In this document: piece by piece, positions 35,234-44,176 of the stretch
How the letters are laid out: each line of letters starts with the position of its first letter
How positions within the stretch are numbered: the first letter of the stretch is position 1
From: Pseudacidovorax sp. NFM-22
GTDB lineage: Bacteria > Pseudomonadota > Gammaproteobacteria > Burkholderiales > Burkholderiaceae_C
Length of the DNA: 64,000 nt
Assembly: GCF_021401245.1 (NCBI RefSeq)
Contig: NZ_JACBFY010000004.1
Location: 248,001 to 312,000 of the forward strand
Direction of reading: 5' to 3'
The notes under the pieces: generated by a model
The model's input: the letters and a program-made list of their open reading frames with translations, nothing else
The model's database searches: none
What the model was told of the DNA's origin: nothing
Made by a program: the position numbers and the translations under genes

Positions 35234-35306
35234 CCTATCCGGGCCGGCCCCAGGCGACTAGCATTCACCGTTTTTCTTAAAAGAGCGACCCCCGAAGGCC
35301 ACCCCC

Positions 35307-36848
35307 ATGTCCCCCCCCAGACTCCAGCTCGCGCACATCACCAAGCGCTATCCCTCGGTGGTCGCCAACAGCGACGTGTCGCTCACCGTCCAGCCCGGCG
35401 AAACCCATGCGGTGCTGGGCGAGAACGGCGCCGGCAAGTCCACGTTGATGAAGATCATCTACGGCTCGGTCAAGCCGGACGAGGGCACGGTGAACTTCAA
35501 CGGCCAGCCGGTGGCGATCCGCAATCCGCAGGAGGCGCGTCAGCTGGGCATCAGCATGGTGTTCCAGCACTTCAGCCTGTTCGACACGCTCACGGTGGCC
35601 GAGAACGTCTGGCTGGGCCTGGACAAGAGCCTGGCGCTGGCCGAGGTCACGCGCCGCATCGTGGCCAAGGCGGGCGAGTACGGGCTGGAGATCGACCCGC
35701 TGCGGCCGGTCCATACCCTGTCCGTGGGCGAGATGCAGCGGGTGGAGATCATCCGCGCGCTGCTCACCGACCCCAAGCTGCTGATCCTGGACGAGCCCAC
35801 CTCGGTGCTGACGCCGCAGGCCGTGCAGAAGCTCTTCGTGGTGCTCAAGAAGCTGGCCTCCGAGGGCTGCTCCATCCTCTACATCAGCCACAAGCTGCAC
35901 GAGATCCGTGAGCTGTGCACCGCCTGCACCGTGCTGCGTGGCGGCAAGGTCACGGGCGTGTGCAATCCGCAGCAGGAGACCAACGAGTCACTGTCGCGCC
36001 TGATGATCGGCGCCGAGCCGCCGCCGCTGACGCACCGGCCGTCCAACGTGGGCGAGGTGGCGCTGGCGGTCGAGCGCCTGAGCCTGCCGCGCGAGGACCA
36101 GTTTGGCGTGGACCTGGACGGCGTCTCGCTGCAGGTGCGCGCGGGCGAGGTGGTGGGCATCGCCGGCGTGTCCGGCAACGGCCAGAAGGAGTTGCTCTAC
36201 GCCCTGTCGGGCGAGGACGTGCGGGCCGAGCCCGGCATGGTCCGCCTCTTCGGCCAGGGCGCCGGCCGGCTGCGCCCGCGGGCGCGCCGCAGGCTGGGCC
36301 TGCATTTCGTGCCCGAGGAGCGGCTGGGCCGCGGCGCCGTGCCCACGCTGGGCCTTTCGCACAACCTGCTGCTCACGCGCGACGACGCGGTGGGCAGCGG
36401 CGGCTGGCTGCGCATCGGCCAGCTGGAGCAGCAGGCCCGCGCCATCATCGAGCGCTTCAAGGTCAAGGCCGGCGGGCCGCAGTCGGCGGCCAAGTCGCTG
36501 TCGGGCGGCAACCTGCAGAAGTTCATCGTCGGCCGCGAGATCGACGCCAGCCCCAAGCTCTTCATCGTGTCGCAGCCGACCTGGGGCGTGGACGTGGGCG
36601 CTGCCGCCCTGATCCGCGCCGAGATCCTGGCGCTGCGCGACGCGGGCTGCGCCGTGCTGGTGGTCAGCGAGGAGCTGGACGAGCTGTTCGAGATCAGCGA
36701 CCGGCTGCATGTGATCGCCAAGGGGCGGCTGTCGCCTTCCATCGACCGTGCCGCGGCCACCGTGCCGCAGATCGGCGAATGGATGAGCGGACTGTGGGAG
36801 GGCGCGGCTTCGCGCGCGAAGGAGGAGGGCATCCATGCTCAAGCTTGA
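35307..36848 (+). CDS. Nucleoside ABC importer, double ATPase subunit
   Basis: A 513-residue ATPase with two nucleotide-binding domains, as in BMP-dependent nucleoside and sugar importers. Domain 1: Walker A GENGAGKSTLMK (about residues 38-49), signature LSVGEMQRVEI, Walker B LLILDEPTSVL. Domain 2 is degenerate in the P-loop (GVSGNGQKELLY) with signature LSGGNLQKFIVGREI and FIVSQPTWGVDVGA, as is usual in this family. It energises uptake of purine nucleosides. Its end overlaps the first permease by 14 bases, indicating translational coupling. Confidence 0.93.
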   Translation: MSPPRLQLAHITKRYPSVVANSDVSLTVQPGETHAVLGENGAGKSTLMKIIYGSVKPDEGTVNFNGQPVAIRNPQEARQLGISMVFQHFSLFDTLTVAENVWLGLDKSLALAEVTRRIVAKAGEYGLEIDPLRPVHTLSVGEMQRVEIIRALLTDPKLLILDEPTSVLTPQAVQKLFVVLKKLASEGCSILYISHKLHEIRELCTACTVLRGGKVTGVCNPQQETNESLSRLMIGAEPPPLTHRPSNVGEVALAVERLSLPREDQFGVDLDGVSLQVRAGEVVGIAGVSGNGQKELLYALSGEDVRAEPGMVRLFGQGAGRLRPRARRRLGLHFVPEERLGRGAVPTLGLSHNLLLTRDDAVGSGGWLRIGQLEQQARAIIERFKVKAGGPQSAAKSLSGGNLQKFIVGREIDASPKLFIVSQPTWGVDVGAAALIRAEILALRDAGCAVLVVSEELDELFEISDRLHVIAKGRLSPSIDRAAATVPQIGEWMSGLWEGAASRAKEEGIHAQA

Positions 36849-37977
36849 GTTGCGGCCGCAGCTGTCGCGTTTCTGGAGCTACGGCTCGCCCATCCTGGCG
36901 CTGCTGATCACGGTGGTGATCGGCGTGATCCTGTTCGCCGCGCTGGGCAAGGACCCGGTGCGCGGTCTGCAGGTCTTCTTCTGGGAGCCGATCAAGAGCA
37001 GCTATGCCATTGGCGAGCTGCTGGTGAAGGCCACGCCATTGCTGGTCATCGCGCTGGGGCTGGCGGTGTGCTTCCGCTCCAATGTGTGGAACATCGGCGC
37101 CGAGGGCCAGTTCGTGCTGGGCGCCATCGCGGCGGGCGGCATGGCGCTGCTGGCCGACAAGAACACCGGCCCGTGGATCGTGCCGGCCATCCTGGTGGCG
37201 GGGGTGCTGGGCGGCATGCTGTGGGCGGCCATCGTGGCCTGGCTGCGCGACGTGTGCAATGCCAACGAGATCCTCACCAGCCTGATGCTGGTCTACGTGG
37301 CCACGCTGCTGCTGCTGTGGCTGGTGGGCGGCCCGTGGAAAGACCCCATGGGCTACAACTTCCCGCAGACCAAGACCTTCGAGGCGGTGACGCAGATCCC
37401 GCGGCTGATGAAGGGCTCGCGCGTGACCATCGGCATCGTGATCGCGCTGGTGGGCGTGGCGGCGCTGTGGGTCTTCCTGTTCCGCACGCGGCTGGGCTTC
37501 GCGCAGCAGGTGGGCGGACTGGCGCCGGCGGCGGCGCGTTATGCAGGCTTCTCGGCCCGGCGCGCGGTGTGGATCGCGCTGCTGACCTCGGGGGGCGCCG
37601 CCGGTCTGGCCGGCGCGCTGGAAGTGGCCGGCCCCATCGGCCAGCTCACGCCCTATGTGCCGGCAGGCTACGGCTTCGCGGCCATCATCGTGGCCTTCGT
37701 CGGGCGGCTGCATCCGGTGGGCATGGTCTTCTCGGCCATCCTGATGAGCATGTTCTACATCGGCGGCGAACTCGCGCAGTCGCGCCTGGGCCTGCCCAAG
37801 TCGCTCACGGCGGTGTTCCAGGGCCTGCTGCTGTTCACGCTGCTGGCCTGCGACACGCTGGTGGCGTACCGCGTGCGCATGAAGGCGGCGGCGCGGCCGG
37901 TGTCGCCCACTGCGGGTATGTCGTCGCTGCAGGCATCGACGCCCGACGTCGTCGCCCCTCAAATCAAAGAAGCCTGA
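36835..37977 (+). CDS. Nucleoside ABC importer, permease 1
   Basis: Integral membrane permease of 380 residues, BPD_transp_2 (LivHM-like) fold, matching the larger permease of BMP-type nucleoside importers. Typical segments are CFRSNVWNIGAEGQFVLGAI, ANEILTSLMLVYVATLLLLW and PAGYGFAAIIVAFVGRLHPV. The ATG lies inside the end of the ATPase gene. An 89-base repeat element separates it from the second permease. Confidence 0.92.
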   Translation: MLKLELRPQLSRFWSYGSPILALLITVVIGVILFAALGKDPVRGLQVFFWEPIKSSYAIGELLVKATPLLVIALGLAVCFRSNVWNIGAEGQFVLGAIAAGGMALLADKNTGPWIVPAILVAGVLGGMLWAAIVAWLRDVCNANEILTSLMLVYVATLLLLWLVGGPWKDPMGYNFPQTKTFEAVTQIPRLMKGSRVTIGIVIALVGVAALWVFLFRTRLGFAQQVGGLAPAAARYAGFSARRAVWIALLTSGGAAGLAGALEVAGPIGQLTPYVPAGYGFAAIIVAFVGRLHPVGMVFSAILMSMFYIGGELAQSRLGLPKSLTAVFQGLLLFTLLACDTLVAYRVRMKAAARPVSPTAGMSSLQASTPDVVAPQIKEA

Positions 37978-37979
37978 AG

Positions 37980-38066
37980 ATGGCCCCCCACACTCATCAC
38001 TTCGTGTATTCGTTGCCCCCCGCGGGGGCGCAGGCCTCCTTTGGGGCGGTCCGGCAGGAGGCCTGA
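37980..38066 (+). repeat. Intergenic hairpin repeat that sequesters the next gene's ribosome binding site
   Basis: This repeat fills the gap between the two permease genes. It has a GCCCCC-CGC-GGGGGC stem-loop (38015-38029) and a second perfect stem AGGCCTCC (38032-38039) with GGAGGCCT (38057-38064). The second arm contains the GGAGG Shine-Dalgarno sequence of the next gene, five bases from its ATG at 38067. The general layout (CCCCCA...CTTCG...GCCCCC/GGGGGC) resembles the element at 8711-8940. Confidence 0.75.
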
Positions 38067-38987
38067 ATGGAAAGCTACGCACTCCTCCTGGGCGCCATGC
38101 TCAGCGCCGGCACGGTGCTGGCCATCGCCGCGCTCGGCTTGCTCATCAACGAGAAGGCCGGCATCGTCAACCTGGGCGCCGAAGGCATGATGCTGTGCTC
38201 GGCCATCGGCGGCTTCGCGGCCTATGTGCACACGCACAACGCCTGGATCGGCTTCGCGGCCGGCATGGCGGTGGGCGCGCTGCTGGCGGGCCTGTTCGGC
38301 GTGCTGGTCATCTGGCTCAACACCAACCAGTACGCGACGGGCCTGGCGCTGTCGCTCTTCGGCGTGGGCTTCTCGGCCTTCGTCGGCATCAACTACGTGC
38401 AGGCCAAGGCGCCGGGCGGGATGGCCTTCGCCATTCCCGTGCTGGGCGACATTCCCTTCATCGGGCCGGCGCTGTTCCGCCACCATCCGCTGGTGTACTT
38501 CGCGGTGGCGCTCACCTTCGCGCTGATCTGGTTCCTGTACCGCACGCGGGCCGGGCTGGTGCTGCGCTCGGTGGGCGAGTCGCCCGAGTCGGCGCATGCG
38601 CTGGGCTATCCGGTGCGGCGCATCCGGCTGATGGCGGTCATGGCGGGTGGCGCGCTGTGCGGCCTGGCGGGTGCCTACCTGTCGGTGGTCTACACGGGCC
38701 TGTGGGTGGAGAACATGGTGGCCGGCCGCGGCTGGATCGCGCTGGCGCTCACCACCTTCGCCACCTGGCGGCCCCTGCGGGTGCTGCTGGGGGCCTACCT
38801 CTTCGGCGGCGTGACGCAGCTGGGTTTCCACCTGCAGAGCGTGGGTGTCGACGTGCCCAGCCAGTTCCTGGCCATGATGCCTTACGTGGCCACCATCGTG
38901 GTGCTGGCGCTGATCTCGCGCAACCCCGCCTTCATCCGCGTCAACATGCCGGCCTCGATCGGGAAACCGTTCTACCCCGGCTCATAA
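38067..38987 (+). CDS. Nucleoside ABC importer, permease 2
   Basis: Second permease (306 residues) of the BMP-type nucleoside importer: INEKAGIVNLGAEGMMLCSA near the N-terminus, GLALSLFGVGFSAFVGINYV and AGRGWIALALTTFATWRPLR are typical of the BPD_transp_2 family. The start ATG 38067 has a GGAGG site five bases upstream, buried in a repeat-derived stem. It is followed after 55 bases by the binding-protein gene. Confidence 0.92.
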   Translation: MESYALLLGAMLSAGTVLAIAALGLLINEKAGIVNLGAEGMMLCSAIGGFAAYVHTHNAWIGFAAGMAVGALLAGLFGVLVIWLNTNQYATGLALSLFGVGFSAFVGINYVQAKAPGGMAFAIPVLGDIPFIGPALFRHHPLVYFAVALTFALIWFLYRTRAGLVLRSVGESPESAHALGYPVRRIRLMAVMAGGALCGLAGAYLSVVYTGLWVENMVAGRGWIALALTTFATWRPLRVLLGAYLFGGVTQLGFHLQSVGVDVPSQFLAMMPYVATIVVLALISRNPAFIRVNMPASIGKPFYPGS

Positions 38988-39042
38988 TGCGCGCTGCATT
39001 TTTCACCTCCCTCAACGTCTTGCTGCCAAGGACCTTTAGACA

Positions 39043-40215
39043 ATGACCGATCTGAACAAGCGTTCGCTGCTCAAGCTCGCCGCCATCTCCGCCGCGACTG
39101 CGGCTGCCCTGGTGGGCTGCGGCAAGAAGGAAGAGGCGCCTGCTGCGGCAGCACCCGCGGCGCCCGCGCCCACCGCCGCCGCGCCGGCCCCGGCTTCGAC
39201 GGCACCGCTGGAGATCGCCTTCGCCTATGTCGGCCCGGTGGGCGACGGCGGCTGGACCTTCGCCCACGACAACGGCCGCAAGGCGCTGGAGAAGGAATTC
39301 GGCGACAAGATCAAGACCACCTTCGTCGAGAGCGTGCCCGAGTCGGCCGACGCCGAGCGCGTGTTCCGCGACTTCGTGGGCCAGGGCAAGAAGCTGATCT
39401 TCGGCACCACCTTCGGCTACATGGAGCCCATGCTCAAGGTCGCCGGCGACGCCAAGGACGTGAAGTTCGAGCATGCCACCGGCTACAAGACGGCCGAGAA
39501 CATGCGCACCTACGACAGCCGCACCTACGAAGGCGCGTACATGGCCGGCATCATCGCCGGTGCCATGACCAAGTCGAACAAGCTGGGCGTGGTGGGCTCC
39601 GTGCCGATCCCCGAGGTGCTGCGCAATATCAACAGCTTCACGCTGGGCGCCCAGTCGGTGAACCCCAAGATCACCACCAACGTCGTGTGGGTCAATGAGT
39701 GGTTCAGCCCGCCGAAGGAAACCGAGGCCGCCACGGCCCTGATCAACGGCGGCGCCGACGTGCTGTTCCAGAACACCGACTCGCCGGCCGTGCTCAAGAC
39801 GGCGCAGGAGAAGGGCAAGCGCGCCTTCGGCTGGGACAGCGACATGACCGCCTACGGTCCCAAGGCCCACCTGGCCTCGGCCGTGATCAACTGGGGCCCG
39901 TACTACATCAAGGCCACCAAGGACGTGCTGGACGGCACCTGGACCACCGGCCAAACCTGGTGGGGCGTCAAGGAAGGTGCGATCGATCTGGTCTCCGTGG
40001 CCGACGACGTGCCGGCCGACATCAAGGCCAAGGTCGACGAGGTCAAGAAGGGCCTGAAGGACGGCACTTTCCAGATCTGGAAGGGCCCGATCGTCGGCCA
40101 GGACGGCAAGGAACTCATCGCTGCCGGCGCTGCGGCCGACGACAAGTTCCTGTCGGGCGTGAACTTCTACGTCAAGGGCGTGGAAGGCAAGGTGCCCGGC
40201 GGCGAAAAGAAGTAA
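39043..40215 (+). CDS. BMP-family nucleoside-binding lipoprotein
   Basis: Substrate-binding lipoprotein (390 residues) of the ABC importer. The N-terminus is a lipoprotein signal with lipobox LVGC (Cys about residue 26), then an Ala/Pro linker. The BMP/PnrA-like domain starts at IAFAYVGPVGDGGWTFAHDN and includes GTTFGYMEPMLKVA, EGAYMAGIIAGAM and GADVLFQNTDSPAV. BMP proteins of this type bind purine nucleosides. It is the last gene of the importer operon and is followed by a strong intrinsic terminator. Confidence 0.93.
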   Translation: MTDLNKRSLLKLAAISAATAAALVGCGKKEEAPAAAAPAAPAPTAAAPAPASTAPLEIAFAYVGPVGDGGWTFAHDNGRKALEKEFGDKIKTTFVESVPESADAERVFRDFVGQGKKLIFGTTFGYMEPMLKVAGDAKDVKFEHATGYKTAENMRTYDSRTYEGAYMAGIIAGAMTKSNKLGVVGSVPIPEVLRNINSFTLGAQSVNPKITTNVVWVNEWFSPPKETEAATALINGGADVLFQNTDSPAVLKTAQEKGKRAFGWDSDMTAYGPKAHLASAVINWGPYYIKATKDVLDGTWTTGQTWWGVKEGAIDLVSVADDVPADIKAKVDEVKKGLKDGTFQIWKGPIVGQDGKELIAAGAAADDKFLSGVNFYVKGVEGKVPGGEKK

Positions 40216-40238
40216 GCAGCGCTGCCGAAAACATCACG

Positions 40239-40261
40239 GGCCACCTTCGGGTGGCCTTTTT
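40239..40261 (+). terminator. Intrinsic terminator after the nucleoside ABC operon
   Basis: Perfect stem GGCCACC / GGTGGCC with a TTCG tetraloop (40239-40256) followed directly by five T residues (40257-40261). It lies 24 bases after the BMP gene stop and closes the importer operon. It also separates the operon from the downstream low-GC gene pair. Confidence 0.93.
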
Positions 40262-40348
40262 CATGTCTCTTCTCCTGACCCCGGCACGCGATGATGCTGA
40301 TGGGCATGTTCATGCCCGCTTCGGCATTCGCACATCAGGGAGAGCACG

Positions 40349-40915
40349 ATGGCAACTCAAGCAACAAACACCAGCGTAGTCACAACAAGCAGAAAGGAAT
40401 TGAGCGGAATTCGATGGGTTCCAAGATTTCCAACCAGCACATCTTGCGACGACTTGGCTCCTCCTTTCAGAGGCAACGTGAACAGATTCATCAGTGCCAT
40501 CCGTGCAGCAGGCGGGACCGTGCGCATTTCTGCTACCTACCGCCCGAAAGAGCGTGCATATCTCATGCACTACGCTGCAGCAATAGCAAGAGGCATCGTT
40601 GCCCCGGATCGGGTACCTTCCATGGCCGGAGTGGACATCGAATGGGATCATGGGGCGAACGAAGCATCACTCGCAGCAGCCCGAGAAATGGCGGCAGCCT
40701 ACGATATCGTCTATCCGCCGGCTCTGCTCACACGCCACACGGAACGCGCAGCGATCGACATGACGATTTCGGGTCTGCGCAACAAGACTGTTAAGGATGC
40801 GTCGGGCGCTGACATTTCGATCAAGACGGACAGTGATCTCTATGAAGTGGGCGAGAGCTATGGCGTGATGAAGCATCGCCTTGACCGCCCCCACTGGTCC
40901 GACAATGGCCATTGA
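40349..40915 (+). CDS. M15-like zinc peptidase without signal peptide (putative cell-wall-degrading effector)
   Basis: A 188-residue protein with a probable M15/D-Ala-D-Ala carboxypeptidase or L-Ala-D-Glu endopeptidase fold. Candidate zinc ligands are His130 and Asp137 in TRHTERAAIDMTI (the family pattern is SxHxxGxAxD; the Gly position is Arg here) and His182 in DRPHWSDNGH, which ends the protein. RISATYRPKERAYLMHYAAA resembles the family's arginine-containing segment. No signal peptide or membrane segment is present, so it would need a secretion device or lysis to reach the wall. ATG 40349 has AGGGAGAG four bases upstream. Base composition is unlike the neighbours. Phage-endolysin origin is the main alternative to a secreted toxin. 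Confidence 0.6.
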   Translation: MATQATNTSVVTTSRKELSGIRWVPRFPTSTSCDDLAPPFRGNVNRFISAIRAAGGTVRISATYRPKERAYLMHYAAAIARGIVAPDRVPSMAGVDIEWDHGANEASLAAAREMAAAYDIVYPPALLTRHTERAAIDMTISGLRNKTVKDASGADISIKTDSDLYEVGESYGVMKHRLDRPHWSDNGH

Positions 40916-40922
40916 GGCTCTA

Positions 40923-41411
40923 ATGCAGCGACTTGTACTTCTCGCCATCTTTTGGCTTACGGCCACCGTTGCGTACGCGGAACTAGCTTTTGTGCAGGTG
41001 TTGCCTGACGGCAAGCGCGAGCTATTCACGACCCGCGTACTGGCTCCGGGTGAAGAGATTCAAAGCCAATTTCCTGACCCCAGCGGACAGCCCCGATGCT
41101 GCATGAAGTTGCGGGTACTTAAAGCGCTGCCGGATTCGTCCCGCGTCACCGATCAGTTGAACGAGGAGCACGTTTATTCGTACCAATTACCAGCCTCAGA
41201 TCGGATCAATGGCGTGCCCTTCATCGGCGCCGCATGGACGGGCTCGTTCAAGGGAAAAGTTCGCAAGCCGATGCCGACGGTCTGCACCAGCAACGAAGGT
41301 GCGCATCTTCTGCTGCTGGAACAAGGTCGTCCGAAGGCGCACCTTTACATGTATTTCGGTTACGACGTAGAGCCCACGTGCGACGACCGGCTGCTCACGC
41401 GCTTCGAATGA
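40923..41411 (+). CDS. Small exported cysteine-containing protein (putative periplasmic immunity protein)
   Basis: A 162-residue protein of no family I recognise. The first 19 residues (MQRLVLLAIFWLTATVAYA) are a good Sec signal peptide with an AYA/E cleavage site, and the mature part has four cysteines (CC about residues 57-58, one in PTVCTS, one in PTCDDR), consistent with disulphides in the periplasm. GAGG at 40914-40917 overlaps the stop of the upstream peptidase gene and lies five bases before ATG 40923, so translation is coupled. The pairing of a cytoplasmic-type wall hydrolase and a small periplasmic protein suggests an inhibitor/immunity role, which is inference. An in-frame ATG at 40905 would lengthen the signal peptide. 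Confidence 0.6.
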   Translation: MQRLVLLAIFWLTATVAYAELAFVQVLPDGKRELFTTRVLAPGEEIQSQFPDPSGQPRCCMKLRVLKALPDSSRVTDQLNEEHVYSYQLPASDRINGVPFIGAAWTGSFKGKVRKPMPTVCTSNEGAHLLLLEQGRPKAHLYMYFGYDVEPTCDDRLLTRFE

Positions 41412-42524
<1,113 letters not shown>

Positions 42525-42604
42525 GCGGCCGAGCGCCTGGGCATAAGGGGCGCGATACGTGGTGCGGCCATAGCGCAGCCACCAGCGCCCCAAGGCCAGT
42601 CCCG

Positions 42605-44176
42605 CTAACTGCGCTTCGGGCTGACCGTCTTGCGGTATCCCACGCGTCCCTTGTCGTCCACGCTCTCCAGGTGAACGTCGAATCCCCATAGCCGCGCGAC
42701 ATGCTTGAGCACCTCGGGTGTCTCCTCATGCAGCGGCCGGTTGTTGCGCTGGGTATGGCGCAGCGTCAGCGAGCGGTCGCCGCGGAGGTCCACATTCCAG
42801 ACCTGGATGTCGGGCTCACGGCTGCCCAGGTCGTACTGCCGTGCCAGCGATTCGCGCAGCGCACGGTAGCCGGCCTCGTCGTGGATCGCGGCCACTTCCA
42901 GTTCCGGGTCGGCCTCGTGGTCGCGGATGGCGAAGAAGCGGAAGTCGCGCATCACCTTGGGGCTCAGGAACTGGCCGACGAAGCTCTCGTCCTTGAAGTT
43001 GCGCATGGCGTAGTCCAGCGTGGTCAGCCAGTTGGAGCCGGCGATGTCCGGGAACCACTGCCGGTCTTCCTCGGTGGGCTTCTCGCAGATGCGCTTCAGG
43101 TCGCTGTACATCGCGAAGCCCAGCGCGTAGGGGTTGATGCCGCTGTAGGCGCGGTGACCCACCGGCGGCTGGTAGACCACGGCGGTGTGCGAGCTCAGCC
43201 ACTCGATCATGAAGCCGTCGGCCAGCAGGCCACGGTCGTACATGGTGTTGAGCAGGGTGTAGTGCCAGAAGGTGGCCCAGCCCTCGTTCATGACCTGCGT
43301 CTGGCGCTGCGGATAGAAGTACTGCGCCACCTTGCGCACGATGCGCACCACCTCGCGCTGCCAGGGCTCCAGCAGGGCAGCGTTCTTCTCGATGAAGTAC
43401 AGCAGGTTCTCCTGTGGCTCCTCGGGAAAGCGGCGCGCCGCCTGTGGGTCCTGCGCCGCGGCACCGGAACGTGGCACCGTGCGCCACAGGTCATTGAGTT
43501 GGCGCTGGATGTAGGCCTCGCGTTCGGCGCGCCGTTCCTTCTCCTGCGCCAGCGACCGCTTCTGCGGCCGGCGGTAGCGGTCCACGCCGTAGTTCATCAG
43601 CGCGTGGCAGGAATCGAGCAGGTCTTCCACCGCCTCCACGCCATGGCGCTCCTCGCATTCGGCGATGTAGTTCTTGGCGTAGACCAGGTAGTCGATGATG
43701 GACGAGGCATCCGTCCACATGCGGAAGAGGTAGTTGCCCTTGAAGAAGCTGTTGTGGCCGTAGGCCGCGTGGGCGATCACCAGCGACTGCATGGCCATCG
43801 TGTTCTCCTCCATCAGGTAGGAGATGCACGGGTCGGAGTTGATGACGATCTCGTAGGCCAGGCCCATGTGGCCGCGGCGGTAGTTCTTCTCGGTGGCGAT
43901 GAACTGCTTGCCGTAGGACCAGTGGCGGTAGAGCACCGGCATGCCCACGCTGGAGTAGGCGTCCATCATCTGCTCGGCCGAGATGATCTCCAGCTGGTTC
44001 GGGTAGGTGTCCAGGCCGAAGGCGCGTGCCGTTCTGGCGATCTCGTCGTGGTAGGTCTCGATGAGCTCGAAGGTCCAGTCGGAGGGGCTGGGCAGGCGCT
44101 CCGGCGCGCGCTCGAAGACGGGGGGCAGGCGGGACGGTGTCATCGTGTCCTTGGCTCCTGGCGGGTTCATTCCCAC
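42605..44176 (-). CDS. spoVR: SpoVR/YcgB-family protein
   Basis: A 523-residue protein of the SpoVR family (E. coli YcgB). Conserved stretches include YPNQLEIISAEQMMDAYSSV, PVLYRHWSYGKQFIATEKNY, GLAYEIVINSDPCISYLMEE and MNEGWATFWHYTLLNTMYD. Its molecular function is unsettled; in many bacteria it is co-induced with PrkA in starvation and stress. It is the third gene of the prkA-yeaH-spoVR unit and begins just after the yeaH stop. ATG 44176, 44170 and 44143 are alternative in-frame starts; the last (MTPSRLPPV) is nearest to the homologues as I remember them. Confidence 0.93.
   Translation of the reverse strand: MGMNPPGAKDTMTPSRLPPVFERAPERLPSPSDWTFELIETYHDEIARTARAFGLDTYPNQLEIISAEQMMDAYSSVGMPVLYRHWSYGKQFIATEKNYRRGHMGLAYEIVINSDPCISYLMEENTMAMQSLVIAHAAYGHNSFFKGNYLFRMWTDASSIIDYLVYAKNYIAECEERHGVEAVEDLLDSCHALMNYGVDRYRRPQKRSLAQEKERRAEREAYIQRQLNDLWRTVPRSGAAAQDPQAARRFPEEPQENLLYFIEKNAALLEPWQREVVRIVRKVAQYFYPQRQTQVMNEGWATFWHYTLLNTMYDRGLLADGFMIEWLSSHTAVVYQPPVGHRAYSGINPYALGFAMYSDLKRICEKPTEEDRQWFPDIAGSNWLTTLDYAMRNFKDESFVGQFLSPKVMRDFRFFAIRDHEADPELEVAAIHDEAGYRALRESLARQYDLGSREPDIQVWNVDLRGDRSLTLRHTQRNNRPLHEETPEVLKHVARLWGFDVHLESVDDKGRVGYRKTVSPKRS

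Larger units (their letters stand above)
40263..41411 (+). other. Low-GC two-gene insertion within the purine cluster
   Basis: Sampled 60-base rows here have about 47-58 % G+C by hand count, against about 65-70 % in neighbouring genes, and codon choice is correspondingly less GC-biased. The segment starts after the BMP terminator and ends just before the deaminase gene. No integrase, transposase, tRNA or flanking direct repeat is visible, so the transfer mechanism is unknown. It carries a peptidase-like gene and a small exported protein gene. Confidence 0.75.

Noticed and set aside
40291-40794. Plus-strand frame beginning with a signal-peptide-like MMLMGMFMPASAFAHQ, overlapping the peptidase gene
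   Set aside because: It overlaps the better supported 40349-40915 gene in another frame, lacks a ribosome binding site and becomes low-complexity after about 30 residues. A decayed remnant of an older gene start cannot be excluded.
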